From: Mariannaea sp. PMI_226
Lineage: Eukaryota; Ascomycota; Sordariomycetes; Hypocreales; Nectriaceae
Length of the DNA: 64,000 nucleotides
Reading direction: 5' to 3'
Assembly: GCA_024336345.1 (NCBI GenBank)
Contig: JANFOG010000002.1
Coordinates: 2,480,001-2,544,000, forward strand
Positions 49,041 to 60,716 of the stretch are shown piece after piece. Both the position numbers and the translations under genes were made by a program. Every line of letters starts with the position of its first letter. Position 1 is the stretch's first letter. A model generated the notes under the pieces. It saw only the letters and a program-made list of their open reading frames with translations. It did no database searches and was not told where the DNA came from.

Positions 49041-50956
49041 CTCCTATTCGAGAAGTTCAGAATCGAGTCCAATATTCACAAGGTAGAGCAAGGTTCATTT
49101 AGAGCGAGCAAGGAAGTTGACACCATGCCATGCAAGGCTCTGGTGATGAGATGCCCCTGAGAAATTCAAGGGTAAAAGGGAACTTAATCGAAGAGGACAG
49201 AAAGGTGAAGAGGGATCCAAAGACCAAAATGGGCAGGATGTTTTTCAGTAGTTATTTCGGCAAAAGAAGAGGACTCGGTGGTGCAAAGATGAAGAATGTG
49301 GATTGCTATAAGAGAACTCATGATCAGAAAGAACTTACAGCAGCAGGTTGAGCTTGCTTCCTTCCCCGACCCATAGCGAAGCTATGGAATAGGAGAGTGT
49401 CTCTTGAGTACAGTCTTCCTATCGTAAGATGAGCGAGACTCTGAGATATATCACGCTCAGTAGTGATTGACTGAAAAAAGTAAGAGCTTGGAGTCGGATA
49501 ATTTAAGGAAGTGGACTCACTTCAGGCCCAAGCCAGCTTCGGGGAAGGTGAAATGTAAGAGGATAGATTCGTCAACTTCCCGCTTACTTGACGACTAACT
49601 GACGCTACTACCTCTTTTAACTCTGCATATCTCAAACTCGCCGCACTGGTTGGCTCTGGCAAGTGCAAGGCTGCTCACCAATGTACCTCTTGTTCAAGCA
49701 ACGAATAATAACACTGGAGGGCTTTGGCTCTCGGGTTGATGGGGATGAGTAGAAGTCTATATCACAAGTGAAGGAGTAACTCTCTCGTCACTAATACATC
49801 AAGTACCAAGCGTGCATGTCTTAGGGGACTTCGAGACCCTAATTCATAACGTTGGGTTAGGTTAGGTCCGTACGTAAGGCTCGAGCCGAGGCGTTCTAGG
49901 TTAGTTCGGGCAACTGTTAGCTGAGCCGTGCTTGAGGAATGTGGCTGCATCTTGTTTCTCTTCTTATGGTACCTTATTAGTTGAACTACCTTCGTTCTTG
50001 ATGTTCTCTGAGCCCCCTTGGCTGAGGAAGAAGAGGAATGAGAGAAGGGGAGACGAAAGAGTTTGTGGGTAACCCAGACAAGAGGGAAGACTTCCTTCTC
50101 TGGTACGCGATGGACAGTGGGAAATCAGAAGACGAACATATAACTAAGGGAAGGAAGGTAGAGTGCCTGATCAAGTACACCTTTTTCCTAAGGCTCATAC
50201 CAACCAAGTTGGCTATTAAGGGGAAAGCGCGGCCGTTCGCTGCCATCGCGGCAGGCGTCACGCTGCGTGACCAACCAGCACCATGGAAACTCCAATGCAA
50301 TGCGAAGTCATGAACCAACGAGTCAGTTCAGCAGGCATAGGCATAGGCAGATAGGAAATGTAAGGTAGATTCTAGAAAAAGTTCGGGGGACGAATCTCAA
50401 CTTCGTAGATCCTGAGGGTACCTACTAGACCATAATACGTTGGAAAGAGCCGGATATCCGTAACCGTTTGAGTAGGTTTGGTGTCTAAGTACGACGATTG
50501 CGGTTTGGGACACGCCAACGGGAAGACTTTCTTTCTTACGGGAAGGGAGCTTGTGGGTTGAGGCCCTGTTGACGGTAAACGGTGATGCACAATGAATACG
50601 TAGATTTGTTTCTTATTCACAAGTTAGAGTGGATAGCACTTCTTGAGCGTTTTCACCTGGTATAACCAACGATGGCATCCTATCATCTCCTTTGACCCGG
50701 CCTAGTTCATCCTGGCGTCCTCGTTGTTCCGCCATCGTGCTGCCATTGCATCTGCAGCTGGCAAGTCTGAAAGATTTCCCTCGGGCGAACCTTGTATGGC
50801 TTAGCGATATCCCCCGAATACTCGCCATTTGTCTTCTTTCAAGCTTTCGTATCTTGGCTAACATGGCATGTCTTGCAGCAGGTTATTTAATTCCATCTCA
50901 AGTGCCGTGCCCCCTTCGGTCAAGGCTGAGATTTCTCCGACAGAGGCTTCGAGCAA
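49041..50956. other. Intergenic, upstream of zinc-finger gene and 3' of BET2
   Basis: The left ~600 bp are the promoter side of the zinc-finger gene. Near 49851-49866 a GGGTTAGGTTAGGT word occurs; it is too short to be telomeric. Open frames at 49986-50313 overlap on both strands and are not recognised. The right end is the BET2 3' flank. Confidence 0.55.
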
Positions 50957-52000
50957 TCAGCCGAATATCCTCCTCATCGTGCCTACGGGCATGCAATACA
51001 CCGGGTCGACCTTCTCAAGATCGGGGAAGCCAAGTAGACTCAGGCCCGTAATGCCAAATAAGGTATGCCAGACATCAACCATATCTCCAGGACGATCCGA
51101 GATACCGCCGGCTTCAACGTCTTGGCATCTTAAGATGAAGCGAATCAAAGCGTCTCGGTCAATCCAATGTGTACGGCCAATGATCTCCAGGCTGCTCAAC
51201 GCCCACCAACTATAACAAACGTCTTCTTTCTTCTCCGGGCGGCCATTTAAACCACCATTGGGAACTTGTCTCTCACTGAGCCAGCTACCGAGTTTATCCT
51301 TGTCTATCAGATCCAGGCGTCCGGCGATAGAAAGTGCGGCCACGCAGGTAAAAATCTGACCTGAGTGAGATTCAGCACCAGGACTTACGCCGTAACCACC
51401 ATCGAAGTTGGCACAGGCGGCGATGTGGGCAACGGCCTTCTCGACATCAATCACTGTCAGCAGCCCAAGCAGAGACAATGCGTTGAACGCGCCGTATAGG
51501 AAACGAGTGTCCTCTTCACCCCATTCATCCCCAGAAAAAGTTCCTGTTTCTTGGTTTTGCAGGTTCGCAATATCTACACTAGATTAGTGGGTGCAGAAGC
51601 AGCACTTTGGAGCTCAATGACACCTACACTTGCCGACCTGGGCTTTCCCTTTGCCCCTGGCTTCGAGCTGGTCGAAGGCATCCGTCATGGCGAGGATCTG
51701 GACAGCACTTACTGTGGAGAGCATATGAGCATCGTGGCCGGGCGCTGCACCAAATCCTCCACTCTCATGTTGGCATGAGAGGACAAAATCAATGACTTCC
51801 TGGCGTGGCAGGGCATCGGGATGTCGAAGCAAATGAAGTGCAGTCAGGCCCCAGTAAAGACCGTTGAGCCGCAAGTGTTCAGTCAGCCAGTAGTCCAGTT
51901 CATCTTTCCTCATATCCAAGCTCTGAATATATTTTACGTGGGCCTCCGTAGCGAGGCCCAAGTCTCCAGGGGCCTGCTTGACCTGGGCGATATTTGCCAT
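50957..52000 (-). CDS. BET2: Rab geranylgeranyltransferase (type II) beta subunit
   Basis: Catalytic beta subunit that, with BET4 and the escort protein, transfers geranylgeranyl to C-terminal cysteines of Rab GTPases, so it supports all secretory trafficking. Exons on the minus strand 51630-52000 and 50957-51578 give 330 aa, the normal length. The prenyltransferase toroid repeats are visible as GG-containing motifs: [51 protein letters not shown] and [17 protein letters not shown]. The zinc ligands are the Asp and Cys of EDVCYSWW and the His of DVWHT. The last residues ([17 protein letters not shown]) match the family end. The start is the ATG giving MANIAQVK. The intron acceptor was chosen to keep [14 protein letters not shown] in frame. 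Confidence 0.95.
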
Positions 52001-53418
52001 AGTTGTATTGCGGGCAGAAAGTGAAATAGAATCATGTACGGTTGGTTTTGTCTGATACAAGAAATCCTTGCGGGGAATTTTGAGGCACCTGGGGGTAGGC
52101 GGTAGTTACCTAACTAGCACTCGTCATGAGACCACATAAGTGACAATCATCCTCTCTAAGGTGCAAGCAGGTAGGTTACGTAAGCGACGTTCTAACGTCG
52201 ACCTTATTGTTAATTAGGTGCCTCATTATACTTCTTATTGCGTCTTTAGTTGCCTGGTGGGTAGGAATTAGCACCTATCGGACACCTGGACTGGACTGTA
52301 ATATTTTTCAGTAAGGGGTGCGGACTTAGATGACTGCGGCAACTTAGGTAGGTAGACAATTAGAAAGCCATAATGGGTAACCAGAGGGAGCAGCCTGTCA
52401 TCCATATGGACATTGCCCTAACTTGTAAACAATAACCTTTACCTGGAGTAGGTAATGAATTATGCACTGATGTATATTTGAGGTTGCCTGCCCTGTGGCC
52501 TTTCCCAGTACCAACCAAGATTGGTGGCTTATTAGGCTTCCTCTACTAGAGATATCCTGTATTATCTTCTCCTAACTTGTGGTCACTATGAGAAGACCAA
52601 TTGACGAATGCTTATTTTCTACTTTAGTCATGTAGTCAACACGAAGAATTGTGTGATGACCAAGATGAGGAGAAATGTGCACGAACTTTGAAGTTTAGAA
52701 CAATGTCCTCTGAGGTCTTACCATCCCTCTCGTTTCCAGCGATAGGGTAACTGTAGAATATAGTCTACACCTGCGTGGAAACGGAAGGTAGTTGCGTTTG
52801 CATTGCATCTGAGTCTGCTACTCAGGAAAACGACGAAACTACCAACTCGCAATAGGGAGTTGGGTCAATAAAAACATGCATCTTCCAATAGACAATATGA
52901 TTGAAATAATTGACGAGTCAGGAAAATAACGCTTCTCCTATCCTGATGTGACATCAAACCCCAATTATTCTAAATTATGGTGCCTTTTAATAACACAAAT
53001 AAAATATACTCATATTTCTTGATATGATATAGGAGTGTGTTGATGAGGGCTGTTGGCTTTCAAATGCCAACGACCTCTGATTGTGTCTCAATTGATGCGC
53101 GAATCTAGTGGCCAGGTAGTTCGTATCCACCCACGAAACAAAGCCATAACAAATCACCCACATTGTTTGAGGGACATCTACGCTCTTGAAAAAGCTCGAC
53201 TCTCTCGGCGAAGATTCCACTTTGATGATTGAATAACCACACACACAACGACGAGTGACGTATTAAACAGCTTTTGGAATAACAACATCACATCTCCGCT
53301 CAAATAAGCTTCTAGGCTAAGAAGAGCTGCCTCTTACTTCGTTCAACGCCACAGGCTTCAGAACATTTACAAAGGGGGAAAACTGGAAGCCTGCTGAGGT
53401 CAATAGCTAAACTCCAAG
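52001..53418. other. Divergent upstream region of BET2 and alpha/beta hydrolase
   Basis: AT-rich, with scattered GTAGGTAGG/TACCTAAC words (52090-52185, 52345-52360) and no recognisable gene. The open frame at 52987-53244 on the minus strand has no features. Confidence 0.6.
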
Positions 53419-54357
53419 ATGGGCCGCATGCATAACGACACCTTCACAGCCAACGATGGTTGCAAGATTGCCTTCCAGTCGTCCCTCAGCCTCGTTTCCA
53501 CTGCGGAAGAGAGTACGTCCCGGACATGTGTGTTACTCATGCACGGCTTCAGTGGCTCCAGCGAATACTTTACTCGGAACTACAGTGCTCTGGCAGAATC
53601 TGTCGAGGTCATCGCTCCCGACATGCGCGGCCATGGAAGATCAGATCACACTCGCGGAGGTTACCATGTGGCCCGTCTAGCAGCCGATCTGGCAGAGCTT
53701 GTGAGGCATATTCGAAAGCGGCTGTCAATTACTAAAATCATTCCAGTGGGATGTTCTATCGGCGCAGCGGTCTTATGGACCTATGTTGAACTCTTTGGGT
53801 GCTCCGACTTTGCTGGCCTTGTTTTCGTCGACCAGGCACCGCTCCAAGACCGATCCATGTTTGACGGGTGGAATCAATCCCTCGCACACACGGGATGCTA
53901 TGACGAGGCGACTATGCTGGCGGCACAACAAAGCTGGATTTATGATTCACACGAGGCTCACAAAGATCTCGTCAAAGGTTGCTTGGGGTACAGACATTTA
54001 CCACAAGCGAGCGATAGCGTGAGTGACGAGCAACAAGCAGAGGACGAGAGATTCTTCACCAAAATTAGCGCTTCATGTGATCAAGCTTGGTTGGCCCGTC
54101 TCCTTGCTGATCACACACGGTACGACCACCGCGAAGCAATCGAGGCCATCACGGTACCAACTCTGGTTATGGCTGGGCAACGGTCTGGTTGTTTCCCTCT
54201 CAATGGCATGCTAGAGACGGTTCGGCGTATAGAGAAGACAACTTCCGGGTTGGCAAGGTCATCCGTATTCCAATCTGGTCACTGGCTGTTTTACGAAGAA
54301 CCAGAGCGGTTCAACAAGGAGATTGTCGAGTTTGCACGTCTGTGTAAGGATGTTTAA
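53419..54357 (+). CDS. Alpha/beta-hydrolase fold protein
   Basis: An intronless 312-aa gene with the alpha/beta-hydrolase pattern; the substrate is unknown. The oxyanion-hole motif HGFSG is at ~42-46, and DMRGHGRSD (68-76) is the usual strand-4 signature of the epoxide-hydrolase/haloperoxidase-like branch. The nucleophile elbow is GCSIGA with Ser113. The lid region holds LVFVDQAPLQD and a Trp-rich segment. A C-terminal AITVPTLVMAGQRSGCFP strand precedes the candidate catalytic histidine in SGHWLFYEEPERF (His288). There is no signal peptide, so it is probably cytosolic. The acid residue is unclear: the usual GxxD position reads GQRSGCFP, so the acid may come from elsewhere. Standing alone between AT-rich flanks, it may be an accessory gene. 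Confidence 0.9.
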   Translation: MGRMHNDTFTANDGCKIAFQSSLSLVSTAEESTSRTCVLLMHGFSGSSEYFTRNYSALAESVEVIAPDMRGHGRSDHTRGGYHVARLAADLAELVRHIRKRLSITKIIPVGCSIGAAVLWTYVELFGCSDFAGLVFVDQAPLQDRSMFDGWNQSLAHTGCYDEATMLAAQQSWIYDSHEAHKDLVKGCLGYRHLPQASDSVSDEQQAEDERFFTKISASCDQAWLARLLADHTRYDHREAIEAITVPTLVMAGQRSGCFPLNGMLETVRRIEKTTSGLARSSVFQSGHWLFYEEPERFNKEIVEFARLCKDV

Positions 54358-54644
54358 AAGGTCTTCTGTCAGTAATTTCACAAATTACTTTACATTGAAT
54401 TTCCTAAGGGGATATACACTCTCAGAAACACTGGTAATCAGCTCCACAAGTTTTATAATAAAGGCCTCCAATTCTACTTGTGAAGCAGGTGTCGAGCCCT
54501 AGTAGTGCCATTGTAGTTTGATGCACTTATAGCGGAACCTGGTGATAAAGTCGGAGGTTTAAAATGGTTGGAGTGACCAATCGATCGCTCATGTAAGCCA
54601 ATAGAGCTGGCACTTCTGTGATGTCAAACATGCAAAAGGCCAAA

Positions 54645-54962
54645 AAGGAACATACAACACTTGGCATTCGCTGGTCGTCACCGACCCAACTACTACTCAA
54701 GCGCTCCTCAGTTTGACGCTCGGAGAGCAGACGGGATCCAGTATTCTCTAAGGGCTATGGTCGTATGTGCTGGACGGTATCCCAACTTCCAAAGATAAAA
54801 GGCGATTTTAACCAGGACGGAAGAGGACCAACAAGAAACATACAACAGTGGGGATTCGCTGGTGGTCAGCCACCCAGTTACTAATCCACCGCTTCTCTGT
54901 TTGACGAGCGGAGAGCAGACAGGATCCAGTATTTTCAAAGAGCTATGGTCGTATGTGATGGG
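54645..54962. repeat. Diverged direct duplication, ~125-bp units at 188-bp spacing
   Basis: Copy A (about 54645-54774) and copy B (about 54833-54962) align over their whole length, sharing CATACAAC, GATTCGCTGG-like, CGGAGAGCAGAC, GGATCCAGTATT and CTATGGTCGTATGTG blocks at a constant offset of 188 bp. Similarity looks like roughly four fifths by eye. No terminal inverted repeat or coding remnant is visible. Confidence 0.85.
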
Positions 54963-57833
54963 CCAGCGTGGTAGAAGCAGTCATATCGATGTGAGGAGCA
55001 GTAGCTAAAATTAGGCCTGGGTTGAAACACAGCATTGGAAGGTTCAAGATGAGAGACATGGGGTGAGACACAATATAATTTACAAATTGCAAGGTTCAAT
55101 GGAATGACAGGGAAACCCAGTCTCATTGGACTGCCAACCTTGGCAATGTAAGCCAGATTCGGAGCAGTGCCCAAGCCATGTCAGGACAAATCTGGACAGT
55201 GTTGTTCTGCTTATACGATAAAGGAGGGAACTGGAGAGTAAGCACACAAAAAAGCACACATGCGCACAGAGTCACATAAAGAGAAATTCAGCGCTCGAAG
55301 TTATCTACTGCCTATGTTAGTGATACTGACACTGAGCGGATAATAGCGTAGGTTTGAATACGAAATTATGTTATTACACTAATTAACATAGGCACCATAT
55401 TCGGTACATATAGATGGAGGTTGTTTGCGCCAATACCAACCCAAAAATGCTGAAAGGGACTTTCATAAATGGCCCACCCCATTTTTCATTCAAGGACTGG
55501 ACCAGGAACTGGATCAAGAAAAGCTTGAAAGTTGAAATCATGGACCTTTGGGCTCCCTGGAGGGTAATGTACACCAAACGACCTCCCTGGACACTGTTTC
55601 CCCATATAAGGGCTCCGTATTATAAGACACTTTGGACGAGGAAATGATGCACGTCAACGCCACGAGTCCTTGTTGGGAACAAAGGGCGGATATGATGGTC
55701 AGATTCTACACTGAAATTACGCTTGCACCTTTATGCACTATTCACTGTACTCACGAGGTCTATATCACATTACTCCAAGAACTATTTCCTGCCAATGTCT
55801 AAGAAACGACGAAAAGCAAGGGACGAAAGAAGAAAAAGAAAAAGAAGAAGAAAAAAAGGAAAGAAGAATAGAGAGCAGCTGGCTTGTGAATGGAGAGACA
55901 GGAAGAAGGGCCTGTGGGGGCATGTTTCTGTCGTCAAACAGACGCCACGATGAGCCACTTGGTCAGGCACTGACAAAACTCGGGACGTCTGTGAGCCAGT
56001 CGATTGACGATGGAAGCTGCAGAGGCTGGCAAATTGGGATTAGCAGGAAGCTACAAGTGGGCGTGGGGGACAGGGAATCAAGGGCATAACTAGGATCCAG
56101 ACTGCGACGGGGTCCACGATGGCGCAAGGTCCGCAGAGCCGGCTGTAACAATGCAGTACATAGCGTGACGCCCGTTTGAGAATGGCTGGGTGACGACGTT
56201 TGAGCCCCCTGAGAGTTGAATCGTTGGGAGGGGAAAAAAGTCCCGAGGGATATGTTGTGTCCGCATTCCTGAGAGGTGACAGATTTGAGGTACCAATAGG
56301 CAAAGGGAGGACGCATGAAATCCAAGTTGGAGGGGGAGGGGGACATAAGTTGGGAGCTGCTGTATTTCTGGCAGCGCCAACTGTATGTTTATTATATTAC
56401 ATACATGCGCCATACAGAGCGGCATGATCATCTGAATGATCCTCTCGTGACTGGTCAATAGCCAGTCGTGTGGGCTGGCAGTTGAATATCAGAGCTGCTG
56501 TTTGCCGTACGCGACGGACCCAGACAAGGGCGTTTCAGGAAAGCTGGTCTAAGCCATTTAGAACTGCCAACGCATCTTCCTTCCGAGCCTTCAGTGCCTA
56601 CCCAGGTAAAGTAGGTAGGTAACCTGGGTACTTGAGTTACTGGAAGTGCGGGCGGCGTTACCTCGAGGCACGAAGATCGGCTCCAGTGCGATTTACGATG
56701 CAATACTCGAGCACAAATTACCTACTTAGGTGGTGAGAGCTCAGTAACAGTAGGTCCCTATATCTATATATGATCTAGCATGCCTTGGCACCTAAGGCAC
56801 AACACAGGACTTGTGATTATCACCAAATTGCACCCATCTCGTAAACACACAGATGCCCAAGTAGGTATGCGGCCGGGCGGTTATTTGGGTTGGATGCTTT
56901 GCCTCACTGCAACTGTGATTACGGGTACTCTCGCAGCAAAGACACTGTACCTACAACACCTTTAACACGTTTGTGCATGTCCAGTTCCGGGAGCTACGCC
57001 CGAAGCAACAAGAATGTGAACCTGAATGTCTTTACGGAGTAATGCTGCTGCCAATGCTGGGTTAGTCCCAATACCAACAAATACCAGCGCCAGGCCCATT
57101 TCCCCTGGCACTGATTTCCTACCGATCCGTGTAACTGCAGCTTCCTTGTCCCCTTTATTGCAAAAGATATTAGCTGCCGAAAGGGGCCCCTCTTCGTAGA
57201 CAGACGTACAGGCATAGGGAGCCGGCTCACTTATCAATTACCTAGCTACTACGCACCGCACGGGCGAGGAACCAGGGGATTGGAACAATTCATCCTCTAG
57301 GTCACCGACACAGTTTTGGGTGTGTTGGGTCCCCGCCCTCTTCCTCTCTTACTAGGCTGAGCCACCTGGAAACGTTGACTCGAGATCAATGCAATCGGTA
57401 GGGATACGATATTGATGTTTCTCAGCCCCGAAGCGAGGGCAAAGGAACCACTTACACGCACGAATTTTGCAGGTACTGAACCAAGCAGCCCTAGCTCGAA
57501 GTACAGCGACGGCCAGGGAAGAAAAAAAAAAGCAATGCAAAGAACCTGAACGAAGCCGACGAGGGGGTGTCTTGCGTATTTTGTAGCGTGGTAGCGTCCT
57601 TCACCAGAAAGAGGGGTCCCTACATCCTAATTAGACTCCCTTCTTTGTGTGTCAAAAGACCAACACAAACACACGCACACACCCAATTCACACCATCTCA
57701 CACTCCGTCTATTGCTCCTTTCCACATTTCCATTCTCCCTCTTTCACTTGTACATCGAGTATCTATCTCTCATTTCCATCCCATCCCCTCCCTCCCCTCA
57801 CAGACCCAGACGCTCTGTCCAACTTTCTGCCCC

Positions 57834-57896
57834 ATGCTCCCTCCAAGCGTGGTAAGCGTGGTTGTCTGTCGCTGCCACTGCCGCCGCCGCCCCTGA
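57834..57896 (+). promoter_or_regulatory. Upstream open reading frame in the RhoGAP leader
   Basis: A 20-codon frame beginning at an ATG in the C+T-rich leader, ending about 330 nt before the RhoGAP start. A donor-like GGTAAGCG lies inside it, so it may be removed by a leader intron. Its presence in the mature mRNA is unproven. Confidence 0.35.
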
Positions 57897-58222
57897 CGAA
57901 ATCCGGAGCCCAAGTCTATTCACACCAATCGCCATTTCTCTTCTTATTAGCTTGCTTTGCCTGACTTCAACCATTTACTCGCTCGCTATCGAATCGTCGC
58001 GTCCCAGCTCTCTCACACACGCTCGCAATCCCGTAAATCCAATAAAGACCCTGCCCCGGCTTCCTCGCTTGCATCCACACACGCTCTTTGCACGCCTCGG
58101 CCAATTCTTCCGTCACCGTCTACCGATACGCCTACACCTAATACGTCCGCCACCTACATTGCGTCTGTGGCAGAGCTCCCAACGCGAATCAGGTCCGCGA
58201 CGTCAGCAACCAGGGCTTCAAA

Positions 58223-60716
58223 ATGGGACGCAAGGCGGCACCGCAGCCGCTTGCTCTTCAAGCTGATGCGGCACTGCGCAGCGATGACCCGTCAACCTCG
58301 ACAACCGCGACCACAAACACCACGGCTTCTTCCCAGGGTCTCTCGCCAGCTGACTCCAGATCACCGCAATCTCCCCGCTCTCCTTTCCACAGCAGGTTCT
58401 CACCTTTGAGACCACACGGCAAGAAAGTCACTCCTATAGCACTCGTAACAACTGCAACAGCAGCGGCTACTCCTCCCAAGGAAGAGTCAACAAAGAGCCC
58501 GCCTCCAGATTCCGTTACCAACGGGGACGGTCAATCGATTTATTCTTCAATTTCCTCAGCAATCGAGTCGCAGCCTCCGCAAGGCCCGCGGCCCACCACC
58601 AATACCAGCACCTCCAATACCAATACCAACACCAACACCAACACCAACACCAATACCAATACCAATACCAATACCAACACCAACTCTAATAATACCGACA
58701 ACAACAGCACCAACACCAACACTACTAACACCGCCACCGACACCGCCAACGTTCCTACTAACACCGCACCGCGCCCAATTGTATCAACTCCATCCCACCC
58801 TGAGTCCAAAAAGGGAGGGAAGAACGGCTTCTTTCATTTCAGCAAGCCTTCGAAATCCTTTGGCCATACTCCGCCACATGTCCATCAACATCAGCGTAAG
58901 GACACAGAGTCACGAAATCAAGTCATGTCCAGAGGAAGTGACGGGCCTGGCCGATCGAGACACGGAGGTATGTGCGAAGTAAATAAGGCACAGTCCTTAG
59001 GGGGCTCCCGTCAGGAGACTTGTTTCCTTGGCCCGCCTCCGCCAATGCAGCCCTTAATTATCAGCTTCTCCATATTGTGTCTCTGCTTGCGGCCGCTAAC
59101 ATTCTTGCCTACTACTTAGACCCCTCCTACTCCGAACACTCACTACATAAGACTCCTTCCACCGACCCCCTACGAAGCGATCTGTCCATATCATCTGCGG
59201 GTGATCCAGACACCGCATCACCCCAGCCCTCAAAGAAGGCAAAACCAAAAGCCTTTAGCCGGCTTCATCGCTCACGATCCAACCGTGAGAAGGAAGGTGC
59301 TAGTCCCGAGCTGAAACCGATACCGTTTCCTCCCCATGTTCCTCCCCACGTCTACGGAAACGAACCCGAGCTTCACCTTAACAGCGTTCCTCTGAGGACT
59401 GCACCTCTCAATCCAGATCGGTCTTTCAGAGATATGATGGGCTCTGCCGTGCGAAATCGATCTGAGGACCGTGCTCCCCACCGAGACACATCCGCAACCA
59501 GGGAGCACCGCCGTGAAAAGGAGTCTAGAACTCAACCATCATCCCTCAGAGAGTCGGGAGGGTCTGCCTTCCTTAGTGGACTCAAAAGCTCATCGACACG
59601 AGCTGCCGACATGTTCAGCAAAGGATTCTTCGGCAAAGGAGGGCGAGGTGCCCACACAATAGAGAGGGATACTGTGGATGACGAAAACTATCAGCTCAAG
59701 GTCATCAACTTGCCTCTAGTCGAGCAGACGCGTTTGACTAGGATTTCGAAGCGCCTCGAGGATTCAAGGGATAAGACGGAATTTTGGATGCCCGCTTTCC
59801 CTTGGAGAGCAATCGATTACCTGAATTACAAGGGATGTGAGGTCGAAGGTCTTTATCGTGTTCCTGGAAGTGGCCCACAGATCAAGAAGTATCAGAGAAA
59901 ATTTGATGAACGTGAGTTGCCATGGTCCCTGTATCAGAGTGTTGTTAACCGAATCTGACTGAATGCGTGACAGGCTATGACGTTAATCTCTTCGAGGACC
60001 AAGACCTCTACGATATCAACATCATTGGATCAATGCTCAAGGCGTGGCTAAGGGAGCTGCCCGACGAGCTCTTCCCGAAGGCTGCGCAGGACCGTGTCTC
60101 CCGGGAATGCTCAGGAGCTGAGGAAGTTCCCGATGAGGTTCCGGAGGTGTTGATTGAAGAACTATCAAACCTTTCTCCTTTCAATTACTACCTTCTTTTT
60201 GCCATTACCTGCCACCTCAGTCTTCTTCTTGCACATTCCGATAAAAACAAGATGGATTTTAGGAATCTTTGCATCTGCTTTCAGCCGTGCATGAAGATTG
60301 ACGCCTTCTGTTTCAAGTTCCTGGTTTGCGACTGGCGGGACTGTTGGAGGGGATGTAAGAACGAGAGCAAATATATCGAGGAGGAGTATATGCTTTTCGA
60401 TCAACCCCCTCCACGGGGCATCGCCGAACCCCAGAAGCCAAGACCTCAGGACTCTGACAACGAGCGGCAGCAGCTTTCATCATCAGACAGCAGCAAGGCG
60501 TCTGGGTTTGGCCCGACGGAGCAGCAGGCACGCATCCAAAAGAAACCCCTCCCTTCTTCAGCTTCTAACGGGAGTGTAATATCCAATAGCTCGTCGGTTT
60601 CTCGGAACGCACCGAAGTTGACGCTAGCCAGTGAACACGAGCCACTAAGAGGACCAGAGGAAAGGAATATACGACCGCTGTCACCTATCAAACCGCTGTC
60701 GCCCATGGGTTTCTAG
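58223..60716 (+). CDS. RhoGAP-domain protein with Asn-Thr repeat tract
   Basis: GTPase-activating protein predicted to switch off a Rho-family GTPase in actin and cell-wall signalling. Exons 58223-58967, 59120-59911 and 59974-60716 give 759 aa. The N-terminal ~475 residues are disordered: a Ser/Pro-rich start, an almost pure Asn-Thr tract (~125-180) encoded by AAYACC repeats, then basic and Ser-rich sequence. The RhoGAP domain spans ~478-640. Its arginine finger is Arg495 in GLYRVPGS, and later signatures are KKYQRKFDERYDVNLF, LKAWLRELPDELFP, FNYYLLFAI, FRNLCICFQPCMKIDAF and FLVCDWRDCW. The C-terminal ~110 residues are Ser/Pro-rich with repeated PLSP motifs. This resembles the Sac7/Bag7-type group, but the orthologue is uncertain. 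The start ATG (TTCAAAATGGG) has a good context. Confidence 0.94.
58590..58740. repeat. (AAYACC)n in-frame coding repeat
   Basis: About 20 AATACC/AACACC units, decaying at the 3' end, encode the Asn-Thr tract of the RhoGAP protein. The six-base unit keeps the frame, so length changes alter only the number of Asn-Thr pairs. Confidence 0.95.

Larger units (their letters stand above)
54358..58222. other. Gene-poor region with diverged duplication and RhoGAP leader
   Basis: This contains a diverged direct duplication (54645-54962, listed separately) and no recognisable gene. The open frames at 55414-55647, 55733-56089 and 55963-56346 lack domains; the second is a Lys/Glu-rich reading of a purine tract. 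GTAGGTAGG words occur at 56605-56630. From about 57600 the plus strand is C+T-rich with CACACA runs, consistent with the promoter and 5' leader of the RhoGAP gene, and includes a short upstream frame (57834-57896). Confidence 0.6.

Noticed and set aside
57567..58409. Open frames upstream of and overlapping the RhoGAP start
   Set aside because: They lie in the C+T-rich leader, have Ser/Pro/His-rich random composition, and disagree with the clear RhoGAP frame starting at 58223.
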